Below, piece by piece: positions 31,516 to 39,817 of a DNA stretch of 39,915 nt; positions within the stretch are counted from its first letter, which is position 1, and every line of letters begins with the position of its first letter. The position numbers and the translations under genes are program-made. The DNA lies in assembly GCA_050014415.1 (NCBI GenBank), contig JBEKDJ010000025.1, forward strand, positions 1 through 39,915, given 5' to 3'. The notes beneath the pieces are model-generated. The model ran no database searches, was not told where the DNA came from, and was given only the letters and a program-made list of their open reading frames with translations. This DNA is from JBEKDJ01 sp050014415. GTDB taxonomy: Bacteria; Desulfobacterota; BSN033; UBA1163.

Positions 31516-32292
31516 ATGCATGTAAAGGATATGTTTGCGTTGGACGGCAAAACCGCAGTGGTAACAGGGGGATCCGTCGGTCTGGGAGCGCAGATGGCTA
31601 CGGCTCTTGCGGAAGCCGGGGCTAACGTTGTGGTAGCGGCGCGGAAGGTTGATCGCTGTATTGAAATGTGCGCAAAACTTGAAAAGAACGGAATCAGGGG
31701 CCTTGCTGTTGGCTGTGACGTCAGCAAGACGGAAGATTGCCAGAATCTTGTGGACGTAACAATCAAAGAATTTGGTGCACTGAACATCTTGGTAAACAAC
31801 GCCGGAATCAACTGGATCGCTAAGTCGCTGAACTTCCCCATGGACAAGTGGCAGCGGGTAATGAATCTAAACGTTAACGGGACCTTCCAATTGTCGGTAA
31901 TGGCCGCCAAAATAATGAAAGAGCAAGGCGGAGGCAAAATAGTAAACATGGCCTCCATAGGCGGCTTGAGGGGAGATCTGCCGGAGATTATAGATTCTGT
32001 CGCCTATACTGCGAGCAAAGGTGCCATCCTGACTATGACAAAGGATCTGGCTGTAAAATGGGCCCGTTATGGTATTACTGTTAATGCGATCTGTCCGGGG
32101 TGGTTCCCGACCAGCATGAACACTCAACATTTGGAGGTGCTCGCAGATAAGTTGATCCCCAGAATTCCGCTCGGCCGGTATGGAGGAAGTGAGGATATCA
32201 AGGGGCTGATTGTCTTCCTCAGCTCTGCTGCTTCCGACTATATTACTGGTCAGTATGTCGTCGTTGACGGGGGCCAGACGGCCCTGGTGTAA
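31516..32292 (+). CDS. Short-chain dehydrogenase/reductase (SDR)
   Basis: A 258-residue classical SDR. Cofactor motif TGGSVGLG, then NNAGINW, catalytic Ser in NMASIGG and YTASK, and the C-terminal DYITGQYVVVDGGQ. VVAARKVDR at the end of strand two carries basic residues, so NADP is possible. Closest in style to gluconate 5-dehydrogenase-like or 3-oxoacyl reductases; the true substrate is unknown. The open frame begins at 31456 inside the preceding gene, but GAGGAGG and ATG 31516 mark the start. It is transcribed with the zinc dehydrogenase. Confidence 0.9.
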   Translation: MHVKDMFALDGKTAVVTGGSVGLGAQMATALAEAGANVVVAARKVDRCIEMCAKLEKNGIRGLAVGCDVSKTEDCQNLVDVTIKEFGALNILVNNAGINWIAKSLNFPMDKWQRVMNLNVNGTFQLSVMAAKIMKEQGGGKIVNMASIGGLRGDLPEIIDSVAYTASKGAILTMTKDLAVKWARYGITVNAICPGWFPTSMNTQHLEVLADKLIPRIPLGRYGGSEDIKGLIVFLSSAASDYITGQYVVVDGGQTALV

Positions 32293-32415
32293 TGCCGCCC
32301 TGCCATAGGGCGACGCACGTAAAGCAAGGGTGATTTGCAGCCTGCACGCAATTATAGTTGTTTGAGGGCAATCCATCTGCAAAATGAGCTCAATTCATGA
32401 TGGGAGGTTGAAGTT

Positions 32416-33255
32416 ATGGAGATTAAGACTATCGGCGTAGTCGGGGCCGGGAAGATGGGAAATGGAATCGCACTTTCTGCTGCTATGGCCGGTTATCAAG
32501 TAGTGTTGCAAAACAGGACCGCAGCGAACTTGGTAAAAGCAAAAAATAGTATAGGAAATCAACTACAGAAATTGATCCAAAAAAACGTTGTGACTCAGGA
32601 AGAGAGTGCCGCTATCACGGCTCGAGTTCACATGACGAGTACGTTTGAAAAATTTGACGCCCTGGATTTTGTTATCGAAGTTGTCGCGGAGTCGCTCGAT
32701 CTCAAGACCGCCATCTTTGCACAGCTTGACACCATGTGCAAGAAGGAAGCAATTCTAGTATCGGGCACTTCCACCTTTTCGATTACTGCTCTGGCGGCGG
32801 CTACACAGCGTCCGGCACAAGTCGCAGGGATGCATTTCTTTATCCCGCCGACCAAATTGGTCGAGATAAGCCGAGGCCATTACACCAGCGACGAAACAGT
32901 GGACCAGGCGAAATCCGTGGCAAAGCAGATGGATAGAGTCTGTGTCGAAGTAAAAAAAGACTCGCCAGGGTTCATAGCAAACCGGATATATACACCGCTG
33001 TTCTTGGAGGCGTTCAAAGCATACGAAGAAGGATTGGCGTCCAAGGAAGACATTGATTTGGCTATGAAGTCTTCCTATCTTCCGATAGGGCCATTTGAGC
33101 TGGCTGACATCATCGGTCTTGACGTTTTGAAAAGCGGATTGGATTACTATCAAAGTGAACTTGGTCCTAGCTGGAGTCCGCCGCGATCGTTAAAGCAACT
33201 TATCCGAGCTGGCCGGCTAGGTAAAAAGGTCGGGAAAGGATGGTATGATTACTAG
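32416..33255 (+). CDS. 3-hydroxyacyl-CoA dehydrogenase (3-hydroxybutyryl-CoA dehydrogenase type)
   Basis: A 279-residue full-length enzyme. NAD-binding GVVGAGKMGNGIA starts the N-terminal domain; catalytic residues are Ser119 (SGTSTFSIT), His140 (GMHFF), Glu150 (LVEISRG) and Asn189 (PGFIANRI). The C-terminal domain ends RLGKKVGKGWYDY as usual. The strand-two acidic residue that normally holds the NAD ribose is replaced (LQNRTAANL), so NADP may be used. The loop after HFF reads IPPTK, not the usual NPVPVMK. It would oxidise a 3-hydroxyacyl-CoA for the thiolase at 5015. A decayed relative lies at 3851-4176. Confidence 0.9.
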   Translation: MEIKTIGVVGAGKMGNGIALSAAMAGYQVVLQNRTAANLVKAKNSIGNQLQKLIQKNVVTQEESAAITARVHMTSTFEKFDALDFVIEVVAESLDLKTAIFAQLDTMCKKEAILVSGTSTFSITALAAATQRPAQVAGMHFFIPPTKLVEISRGHYTSDETVDQAKSVAKQMDRVCVEVKKDSPGFIANRIYTPLFLEAFKAYEEGLASKEDIDLAMKSSYLPIGPFELADIIGLDVLKSGLDYYQSELGPSWSPPRSLKQLIRAGRLGKKVGKGWYDY

Positions 33256-33310
33256 ACAGCCGAACGGATCTTTTCCGAAAACCGACTTTTGGAAGCTCAC
33301 CGATTATCGT

Positions 33311-33942
33311 GGCCAGGAGGTTAGTCGGTCCATTATTGAGGAAGTTAAGCCTGATGTGCTGGTTGTAGCCGCAGGAGGAACAAATAACGTTCCGAAATTG
33401 CCTGGAATCAGCAGGTCCAATGTGGTGACAAGTCGTGATCTGCATCGTAAGCTCAAGATCTATTTGAAGTTCTTTGGTCCCCGGGTGCTGAGGTGGCTCA
33501 CCACATTTTGGATGCCCCTTGGGAAAAGAGTTGTGATTATGGGGGGGGGGTGCAGGGTTGTCAGGTCGCTGAGTTCCTCATCAAGCGAGGCAGAAAGGTA
33601 ACCATAGTAGACACGGCTGCCGAGATTGGAGATGGGTTGTTAGAAACACTTGTCAAGCCGCACCTTCTCATGTGGCTGACTGAAAAAGGGGTGGCCATGA
33701 TGACCGAGGTCAAGTATGAGGAGATAACCGACAAGGGACTGACCATCACTACAAAGGAAGGGAAAAGACAGACCATTGAGGCAGATACGATTGTGACAGC
33801 GATGCCTTCACAGCCGAGCACTGAGCTCCTCAAAAAACTGGAGGGTAGCGCTCCTGAAGTCTATACCATTGGCGACTGCAGGGAGCCAAACATGATAATA
33901 GATGCGATTGCCGATGGCTCCCGCATTGCACGTGCCATTTGA
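33311..33942 (+). pseudogene. Truncated duplicate of the 28217 flavoenzyme (C-terminal third)
   Basis: Starting at GGCCAGGAGGTTAGTCGG the DNA follows 29671-30301 closely and encodes the same FAD/NAD(P)-binding part: EEVKPDVLVVAAGGTNNVPK, and later GDCREPNMIIDAIADGSRIA. At 33541-33550 a run of ten G's replaces GGGAGGTGGTG of the parent, one base short, which shifts the frame. The FMN barrel and the cluster are missing. The copy begins 55 bases after the dehydrogenase gene ends. It is a relic of a third, partial duplication and could be a donor for recombination with the intact gene. Confidence 0.88.
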
Positions 33943-33973
33943 GTTTCACTGATTTGTCTAAAGGAGGAAGGTT

Positions 33974-34411
33974 ATGATTCATGGCATAGACCATACCAGT
34001 TTTACTGTCAGCGACATGGAGAGGTCGATCGCCTTCTATCGAGATATCATAGGGATGAAGGTTTCCTGGGACTCGGTAGCAGAAGGCATGCAGTTCAAAG
34101 GGCCGGAAGCCGACAAAGTTACAGGCTGCCCTGGGACCGAGCAGCGCCTCGTTTTCATGACCATCGGGGAAAGCCGAATAGAGCTCGTCCAGTATATACC
34201 AACGGGCAAACCATTGGTGGGTAATAAGGCCAGCGATACAGGTAGCAGTCATGTTTGTTTCAAGACAGATAACGTACAGGAACTCCATCAAAAGCTTTTG
34301 GCGAACGGGGTACGGGTTCACTGTACCCCCCAGCACATCGGATTTGGATGGGTTATGTATTTCCGTGATCCTGATGGGATCATCCTGGAAGCGGCCCAGG
34401 GAGAACTCTAA
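33974..34411 (+). CDS. VOC (glyoxalase/epimerase-fold) family protein
   Basis: A 145-residue vicinal-oxygen-chelate protein. MIHGIDHTSFTVSDMERSIA followed by FYRDIIGMKV is the first module; the putative metal ligands are His7, the Glu in RIELVQY, the His in SSHVCF and the Glu in IILEAA. Its size fits methylmalonyl-CoA epimerases and small isomerases or lyases. AAAGGAGGAAGG precedes ATG 33974. It lies between the broken flavoenzyme copy and an SDR gene, so it is part of the catabolic run. The reaction is not known. Confidence 0.85.
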   Translation: MIHGIDHTSFTVSDMERSIAFYRDIIGMKVSWDSVAEGMQFKGPEADKVTGCPGTEQRLVFMTIGESRIELVQYIPTGKPLVGNKASDTGSSHVCFKTDNVQELHQKLLANGVRVHCTPQHIGFGWVMYFRDPDGIILEAAQGEL

Positions 34412-34574
34412 GAGTGAGAAGCAATGGCCCGTTCGTCCATGCCGCTTATTATGACCATAGAACCACAGAGTAGCTAAATGCACTGTGGACTAACAATGGA
34501 AGAACATGAAGGGCAGGAAAAAAGCTTGATACGTCGTAAGCTTAGGCTTTCCAAGGACTGAAGAGGGGTTAATA

Positions 34575-35357
34575 ATGACAAGAGGAATACGGGGTAAAGT
34601 AGCTTTGGTAACTGGTGGAGCTTCGGGTATTGGAAGGGTAACGGCCCAGGCTTTTGCCCGGGAAGGGGTGAAGGTCATTGTGGCTACCGATGCAAACATA
34701 CAAGGGGCCGAGGAGACGATTCGGCTCATCAAAGATTCCGGGGGCGAAGCGACCTTCATCAAGTGTGATGTCAAAAAGGCAGAAGAAGTCGAGTCAATGG
34801 TCAGCAGGACTGTCGAAACCTATGGATCCCTCGATTATGCCTTCAACAATGCCGGCATTGGTCCCGATGGTAAGCGCGTACCGGTATTCCTCATTCCTGA
34901 CTGCCCGGAAGAGATCTGGGATCGCACCTTGGACACCAACCTGAAGGGGGTCTGGCTTTGTATGAAGTATGAAATAAGGCAGATGATTAAGCAGAAGCGC
35001 GGTGTCATCGTAAATACGTCTTCGGTAGGGGCATTGAGGCCAATTCCCGGATTTGGCCCGTATGCCGCAAGCAAGGGCGGATTGATCGTGCTCACCAAAA
35101 CAGCAGCCATGGAGTGCGCTCCTTTTGGAATTCGGGTCAACGTCATCTGCCCTGGTCTCACCGCACGGACGCAGTTGGCGGAAAACATATCAAGTGCTAA
35201 TCCAGAAGAAAGAGAGCAGATGCTCAAGCCGATTCCGATGGCTCGGATGGGGGAGCCAGAGGAGATGGCCGAGGCAGTCCTCTGGCTCTGTTCGGACTCC
35301 GCTTCCTTTATCACGGGTCATGTCATGCCCATTGACGGTGGATTGTCGGCTACATAA
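34575..35357 (+). CDS. Short-chain dehydrogenase/reductase (SDR)
   Basis: A 260-residue classical SDR. Cofactor site TGGASGIG, strand-two Asp in VIVATDAN (suggesting NAD), NNAGIGPDG, catalytic Ser in NTSSVG and YAASKGG, and the ending FITGHVMPIDGGLSA. It would oxidise a ring or chain hydroxyl. It is the third SDR of the window and the last gene of the long run. ATG 34575 is preceded by GAGGGG. Similar SDRs include cyclohexanol- or bile-acid-type hydroxysteroid dehydrogenases, but sequence alone does not choose among them. Confidence 0.9.
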   Translation: MTRGIRGKVALVTGGASGIGRVTAQAFAREGVKVIVATDANIQGAEETIRLIKDSGGEATFIKCDVKKAEEVESMVSRTVETYGSLDYAFNNAGIGPDGKRVPVFLIPDCPEEIWDRTLDTNLKGVWLCMKYEIRQMIKQKRGVIVNTSSVGALRPIPGFGPYAASKGGLIVLTKTAAMECAPFGIRVNVICPGLTARTQLAENISSANPEEREQMLKPIPMARMGEPEEMAEAVLWLCSDSASFITGHVMPIDGGLSAT

Positions 35358-35537
35358 ATGATCGCGCTTCGCCCTTCACTAAGCATTTCGGGCCAACCCT
35401 GAAGGGCTGAGTTACAGCCGTCTAAATATCGTACCTCAAGGCTTTAGCGCCCGCTATAGCGGGAATTCTGCAGCGCTGATTTATAAAGATGTATATGATC
35501 GGAGAAAGAATCTATAATAGAAAAAAAGGATAGTAAA

Positions 35538-35690
35538 ATGAAAGCGGATATTGTCATTATCGGTGCTGGAGGTGCGGGTCTACCATCTGCACTAACGGCA
35601 TATGAAAAGGGCAGCCATACGTTGGTTCTCAGAAAAAGAGGAATAGTGGGGGGGGCCGATGCTGAAAAATTCCTCCCTAAAAATGCTTGA
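35538..35690 (+). pseudogene. FAD-dependent oxidoreductase, N-terminal stub
   Basis: From ATG 35538 the frame reads MKADIVIIGAGGAGLPSALT, then AYEKGSHTLVLRKRG and GG. This is the FAD-binding start of a fumarate reductase-like flavoprotein with an intact GxGxxG. After about 40 residues homology stops and the frame ends at TGA 35688-35690, which overlaps the -35 box of promoter site 5. The rest of the gene has been lost, probably replaced by the promoter segment. Confidence 0.7.
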
Positions 35691-35734
35691 CAAAAGTGAG
35701 AGCATCTGCTTATATAAAGCGAGTGCTCGGTCTA
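35687..35734 (+). promoter_or_regulatory. Promoter with TetR-like operator (site 5)
   Basis: TTGACA (35687-35692), 17 to 18 bases to a good -10 (TTATATA, 35710-35716), then AAAGCGAGTGCTCGGTCTA (35716-35734). The core CGAG-TG-CTCG is a perfect inverted repeat. It should drive the two small Cys-rich genes at 36137 and 36699, and perhaps the acyl-CoA dehydrogenase. Confidence 0.65.
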
Positions 35735-36136
35735 AAATGTCACGACTTAAACTAATTTCGAAGAAATTAAATACCTAAAAAGCCATTCAAGTAACAAAAT
35801 ATGAGCACGTACATAATCGATGTCATTTTGCTCATTCTATAGCGAACAAAAAGCAGATTACAGTGGGTTATTTTTTCTGAAAAGCAAGGAGTTCCATTTG
35901 CGTTATGTAAAATTTGTGGAACCATATCAATGGAGATATGTTTATGGAAGGCTGGATGAGCATAATAGTGGATGTAAACTTGGGTCATTGCAACCAACAC
36001 GCAATCTACAGAAAAAGGAAGGAGGTTTTAGCTGGTCGTTTTGTAACGAAAAGTGGCAGTTTTATAAAAAGAATTTTTGGGACAACATAATAACTACAAT
36101 CAACGCGTAATCTAAAACAAAGAAAGGAGATTCGTC
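35735..36136. other. Leader region without a convincing gene
   Basis: Some 400 bases between promoter site 5 and the first small gene. A 96-codon frame (35820-36110) has no recognisable domain, aromatic-rich composition and no ribosome site, so I do not call it. The region ends with AAAGGAGA before ATG 36137. Confidence 0.45.
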
Positions 36137-36598
36137 ATGCCTCATTTTGAATCAAAGCCAGGAAAAGAGTTCGATTGGAAAGGATTTCAAAAACACATGA
36201 ATTTTACGGATGAAGAACTTAAAGCTTGGATGGATAATCCAGCGAAATTTGAAGGCGCCCAAAAGATGTGCAGCCCGGAAATGCAAAAAAAGTGGCTTAT
36301 TGTGGAGGTTGTCAAATCGCATGGCTGCGCCAATGGATTAAAGGTAGGCGATCGCCTCTATTTCAAAGGAATCGGTAACCTGGACCCAAAAAGAAGCAGC
36401 CACTGGTGCGGTCATAACATGATGCATCTACCTCTTATCCAGGATGCATGCCACAACCTGGTGATGCAGGGCAAAAACCCCAATAAAGAAATGTTCCCCA
36501 ATCATTTTTCGTGTGTGGACACTACCCCCAAATACGGGTGGGGATATGTTGAAAATAAAGCCTATGTGGTGGAGGAGGAAGACTTAGATAAAATTTAG
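36137..36598 (+). CDS. Cys-rich small protein, TIGR04076-like, copy 1
   Basis: A 153-residue protein of unknown function. Its central part EVVKSHGCANGLKVGDRLYF followed by KGIGNLDP resembles the TIGR04076 family pattern (a short strand, Cys, GLKVGD). Cysteines shared with its neighbour at 36699 occur in MCSPEM, SHGC, HWCG and FSCVD. Four conserved cysteines could bind a metal or cluster, but this is inference. A strong AAAGGAGA precedes the start. It is the first gene behind promoter site 5 and one of a tandem pair, probably from a local duplication. Confidence 0.75.
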   Translation: MPHFESKPGKEFDWKGFQKHMNFTDEELKAWMDNPAKFEGAQKMCSPEMQKKWLIVEVVKSHGCANGLKVGDRLYFKGIGNLDPKRSSHWCGHNMMHLPLIQDACHNLVMQGKNPNKEMFPNHFSCVDTTPKYGWGYVENKAYVVEEEDLDKI

Positions 36599-36698
36599 AT
36601 AAATTAGAATAGATGGGGGAATGCAGCAGCATAAAGGATGACGCAAAGGAGTCGTTAGTGCTATTAGATATTCTATTGTAAAAGGAAGGAGGTTCACA

Positions 36699-37157
36699 AT
36701 GGGTTTAGGTCATTTTGTATCGAAGACATCGGGTGGTTTTGATTGGAAAGGGTTTCAGAAACACATGGGTTATTCGGATGCGGAACTAAAGGCATTGAAG
36801 AATGATCCCGTGAAATCGAAATATGTTCAACAAATTTGTAGTCCTGATATGCAGGACAAATATCTTATCGCTGAAGTTGTTGAGTCACACGGATGTGTAG
36901 CGGGAATGAAGCCGGGCGATCGCATATACTTCAAAGGGATGAGTGTGTTGGATCCTGAAAGAAGCGATCCATGGTGTCCCTACATAGTGAATACATATTG
37001 GTTTACGGCCGGGGCTCGCAACATGGTCAAGCAAAATCTCGATCCCAATAGCTTCTATGTCAATTATTCCGGATGTATGGATGTCGGCCCGGAGAACGGT
37101 TTGGGGCGGGTTGTATATAAGGTCACTGTGGTTGATAAAAGCAAGTTAGATAGATAA
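36699..37157 (+). CDS. Cys-rich small protein, TIGR04076-like, copy 2
   Basis: A 152-residue paralogue of the 36137 product. The shared frame includes FDWKGFQKHMGYSDAELKAL, ICSPDMQDKYLIAEVVESHG, then CVAGMKPGDRIYFKGMSVLD, and the ending SGCMDVGPENGLGRVVYKV. The conserved cysteines are those in ICSPDM, SHGC, PWCP and SGCMD; copy 1 has further, unshared cysteines. AAGGAAGGAGG precedes ATG 36699. The pair may form a heteromer or act as accessory subunits of the acyl-CoA dehydrogenase downstream; nothing in the sequence proves this. Confidence 0.75.
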   Translation: MGLGHFVSKTSGGFDWKGFQKHMGYSDAELKALKNDPVKSKYVQQICSPDMQDKYLIAEVVESHGCVAGMKPGDRIYFKGMSVLDPERSDPWCPYIVNTYWFTAGARNMVKQNLDPNSFYVNYSGCMDVGPENGLGRVVYKVTVVDKSKLDR

Positions 37158-37381
37158 AAGAGACTAAAGATTAACTATTCCACCCCACCCTGTGAATCAA
37201 GAACTAGGAAAGGTTCTACCTCATCAGACGGCAATAGGACAAACGGTCCCTCTTACATGTTAAGGGGGATGCAGTATTTTAGTATTCCAGCCCCACCCCA
37301 GCTTTGGCGGGATTTTTAAAAAGCGGAGTTTTCAACATTCTTGGGGGTGCATAACGTAACGATCACATAGGAGTTATAACA

Positions 37382-38638
37382 ATGGATTTTTCTTTAACTG
37401 AAGAGCAAAAGCAAATTAAAGCACTGGCCAAGGAATTTTGTCAAAGGGAAGCGGATCTGGAGCGCTTCGAGGAGATCGGGGCCAAGACGTATGCGGCACG
37501 GACTGTGGAAGAGCAGAGAGCTGTTTTTCCTTATGACCTGTTAGAGAAACTGCATCAGGTAGGACTACGCCAGCTCTCGGTTCCTCAGAAATATGGAGGT
37601 ACAGCTCCCGAAACGGATGTTAATGTAACCTTGACCATGGCTGCTGAGGAAGTGGGTTACTGGGGGGGCAGGATAGTCGACCCGCTCATGATACCCTGGC
37701 TTTTCCTCCGAGCCATTGCGATAAATATGTACGTAACCGAGAAACAAAGGAAATGGATTTTTTCAAAATTCATTGAAAACCCCAGGCTGGTGGTGGCCAC
37801 TTCAGTGGGTGAGCCGCCAGGTGGTACCGACATACATCTTCCCTTTGATGAAGGAGGCGGCTCAATCTTGAAAGTCACTGCCTACAAAGATAGAAGCGAG
37901 TGGGTTATTAATGGCGACAAGACGTTCTGCAGTAACGGGGGAACAGCCGATTTTATTATGGTTGCTGCTAGAACCGATAAGGGGGCGCCGGTATCTCGGG
38001 CGATGACCTTCTTTTGGGTACCTACAGATGCACCAGGGATTACGTTGACTCCGAATAGAATGCTGACCTTGGAGTTCGGAGGAAACTGCCAAACGCACTA
38101 TGATAATGTCAGGGTCCCTGAAAGCAACCTGATAGGAGAGGTGAACAAGGGGTTTTCCATCATAGAGAGTTATTTTGAGGCCCATCTTCCCGGTGTTTCC
38201 GGCTCAGTTGGTCTGATGCAGAGGATCTATGAGCAGATGCGAGAATACGCCAAACAGAGGATTGGAGGCGGTAAACCCATTATCGAGCATACCAGTGTTG
38301 CGTCTAAGCTAGGCGAAATGGCGGTCAATCTGGAAGCGCTGAGAAGCTTGTTGTATCGGGGGGCCTGGGAGATCGACCAAGTGGAAAAGACCGGAGGCCG
38401 GCCCCTCAAGGAAAGCAACTGGTTTTGGTTTACGGCAGGCTATGCGTTTTTTAAACAAGTTTCCTGGCGATTTTGCGAGTTGGCCACCGACATCTATGGG
38501 GGCATGAGTGCATCAGTCGATTTGCCCCTTGGAGACTTCCTGAAACATATATTTTATGTGCGGGCTGCCGGTCTAACCGTCGATGTGGAATTGATCAGGG
38601 CGAGCAGGGACTATGATACACGATATCGGGAGGGGTAG
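37382..38638 (+). CDS. Acyl-CoA dehydrogenase family protein
   Basis: A 418-residue protein of full family length. MDFSLTEEQKQIKALAKEFC is the N-terminal helix, LRQLSVPQKYGGTAPE and EWVINGDKTFCSNGGTADFI are the middle-domain signatures, and a C-terminal helical domain (YEQMREYAKQRIGGGKPI, later DIYGGMSASVDLPL) follows. It should dehydrogenate an acyl-CoA and pass electrons to ETF, whose beta subunit gene is next. The usual C-terminal YEGT-type catalytic Glu is not apparent (the region reads GLTVDVELIRAS), so the base may lie elsewhere, as in isovaleryl-CoA dehydrogenase. ATG 37382 follows AGGAG. Confidence 0.9.
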   Translation: MDFSLTEEQKQIKALAKEFCQREADLERFEEIGAKTYAARTVEEQRAVFPYDLLEKLHQVGLRQLSVPQKYGGTAPETDVNVTLTMAAEEVGYWGGRIVDPLMIPWLFLRAIAINMYVTEKQRKWIFSKFIENPRLVVATSVGEPPGGTDIHLPFDEGGGSILKVTAYKDRSEWVINGDKTFCSNGGTADFIMVAARTDKGAPVSRAMTFFWVPTDAPGITLTPNRMLTLEFGGNCQTHYDNVRVPESNLIGEVNKGFSIIESYFEAHLPGVSGSVGLMQRIYEQMREYAKQRIGGGKPIIEHTSVASKLGEMAVNLEALRSLLYRGAWEIDQVEKTGGRPLKESNWFWFTAGYAFFKQVSWRFCELATDIYGGMSASVDLPLGDFLKHIFYVRAAGLTVDVELIRASRDYDTRYREG

Positions 38639-38667
38639 GAGATGACTACCCCAAGGGGAAATTCTTG

Positions 38668-39474
38668 ATGCATATGATTGTCTGCTGTAAACAAATCCTC
38701 GACCCCGAAGCGCCACCCGTTAGTTTCAAAATCGATTCATCCTCCAATACGGTGATTCCGCCGCAAGGATTCCCCCCCGTCATTAGTCCATTTGATTTAA
38801 ATGCTGTAGAAGCTGCCCTTCGTATCAAGGACACATTAGGAGGTAAAATTACCATCCTCAGCTTAGGTAACAATCTATCGTCGGCGGTAGTGAAAAAACC
38901 TCTATCCATGGGTGCTGATGATCTCGTCCTTTTGGAAGACGAAGTTTTTGAAGGAGGTGATAGCTGGTCCACTGCGCGTGCCCTGGCAATGGCTATTAAA
39001 AAAATAGGCAACTATGACATTATTTTCTGCGGCAGACAAGCCGCTGATTGGGATTCTGGACAAGTAGGTTCTGGTATCGCCGAAATTCTCGGAATTCCGA
39101 GCATTACACTGGCAAAGGATGTAGACATTATCAGTGGCAAGGCAGAGGTGGGGAGGGCTTTGGATGATTGGTATGAGATTACCCAAACGCAGCTGCCGGC
39201 CCTCATCACAGTGAGTAACGAACTGGGAGAACCGCGCCTCCCAACCCTTAAAGGGATTATGACATCAACCAAGAAACAACCTACCAGATGGAAGCCGGCT
39301 GATATCGGCCTTGAATCTGTACAAACGGGCGCTTCTGGAAGATGGACACGAGTGGTCAAGCTCTTCCAGCCCGTTAGGGAAGCCAAATGCGAGATCGTAT
39401 CTGGTGATTCACCCGATGAAATGGGTGCCAACCTGGCTTCAAAGCTAAGAGAAGCAAAGGTACTTAAATTCTAA
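38668..39474 (+). CDS. etfB: Electron transfer flavoprotein beta subunit
   Basis: A 268-residue EtfB. The N-terminus MIVCCKQILDPEAPP, the segment NAVEAALRIKDTLGGKITIL and the family hallmark GRQAADWDSGQVGSGIAEIL are clear, as is VSNELGEPRLPTLKGIM near residue 190. It binds AMP and forms ETF with EtfA to carry electrons from the acyl-CoA dehydrogenase upstream. ATG 38668 is nine bases after AAGGGGAA; ATG 38674 is an alternative. It lies 29 bases from the dehydrogenase stop. The gene is intact. Confidence 0.92.
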   Translation: MHMIVCCKQILDPEAPPVSFKIDSSSNTVIPPQGFPPVISPFDLNAVEAALRIKDTLGGKITILSLGNNLSSAVVKKPLSMGADDLVLLEDEVFEGGDSWSTARALAMAIKKIGNYDIIFCGRQAADWDSGQVGSGIAEILGIPSITLAKDVDIISGKAEVGRALDDWYEITQTQLPALITVSNELGEPRLPTLKGIMTSTKKQPTRWKPADIGLESVQTGASGRWTRVVKLFQPVREAKCEIVSGDSPDEMGANLASKLREAKVLKF

Positions 39475-39502
39475 TCCAATCTTGAGATAACGAGCGGGAA
39501 TT

Positions 39503-39817
39503 ATGGATGACTACAAAGGTGTCACGGTTTTTGGGGAAATCAGTGAGGGGAAACTGGCATCTATCACTACAGATTTGCTCGGCGGCGGTCGAAGATTAGC
39601 TGACCAGCTACAAGAGGAATTATCCTGTCTCTTATGTGGCTATCAGGTAAGCGACTTCGCTCAAGAAGCCATTGCCTATGGCGCTGATACAGTGTATGTG
39701 GTTGAAGATACACAACTTAAGGACTATCAGACAGACACCTACACGCCAGCTGTGGCAGAGATACTTAAAAAGGTCCTGCCTAGAATTCTATTAAATGCCT
39801 ATGCATTTAACTCCTAA
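39503..39817 (+). pseudogene. etfA: Electron transfer flavoprotein alpha subunit, truncated after about 100 codons
   Basis: The first 96 residues match EtfA: GVTVFGEISEGKLASITTDL, then LLGGGRRLADQLQEELSCLL and AYGADTVYVVEDTQLKDYQ. After ILKKVLPRILL the family expects an IGATxxGRDLAPR-type stretch, but the frame reads NAYAFNS and stops at 39815-39817. Slightly downstream another frame gives LLVGLVP, followed in a third phase by LIRDG, as if about 30 bases had been inserted plus a frameshift. The FAD-binding C-terminal two thirds are absent from the last 98 bases. The ETF of this locus would need an alpha subunit from elsewhere. An assembly error is possible. Confidence 0.8.

Noticed and set aside
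30378..31958. A 526-codon open frame on the minus strand
   Set aside because: It lies opposite the zinc dehydrogenase and SDR genes, has no recognisable domain and no ribosome site; it is a shadow of codon bias on the other strand.
35450..35463. Short palindrome CCCGC-TATA-GCGGG
   Set aside because: Five-base stem and no T-tract; too weak to call a terminator.
35820..36110. A 96-codon plus-strand frame after promoter site 5
   Set aside because: No family match, odd aromatic-rich composition and no ribosome site; more likely an untranslated leader.
37290..37320. GC-rich stretch followed by ATTTTT, terminator-like
   Set aside because: The arms do not pair well on inspection.
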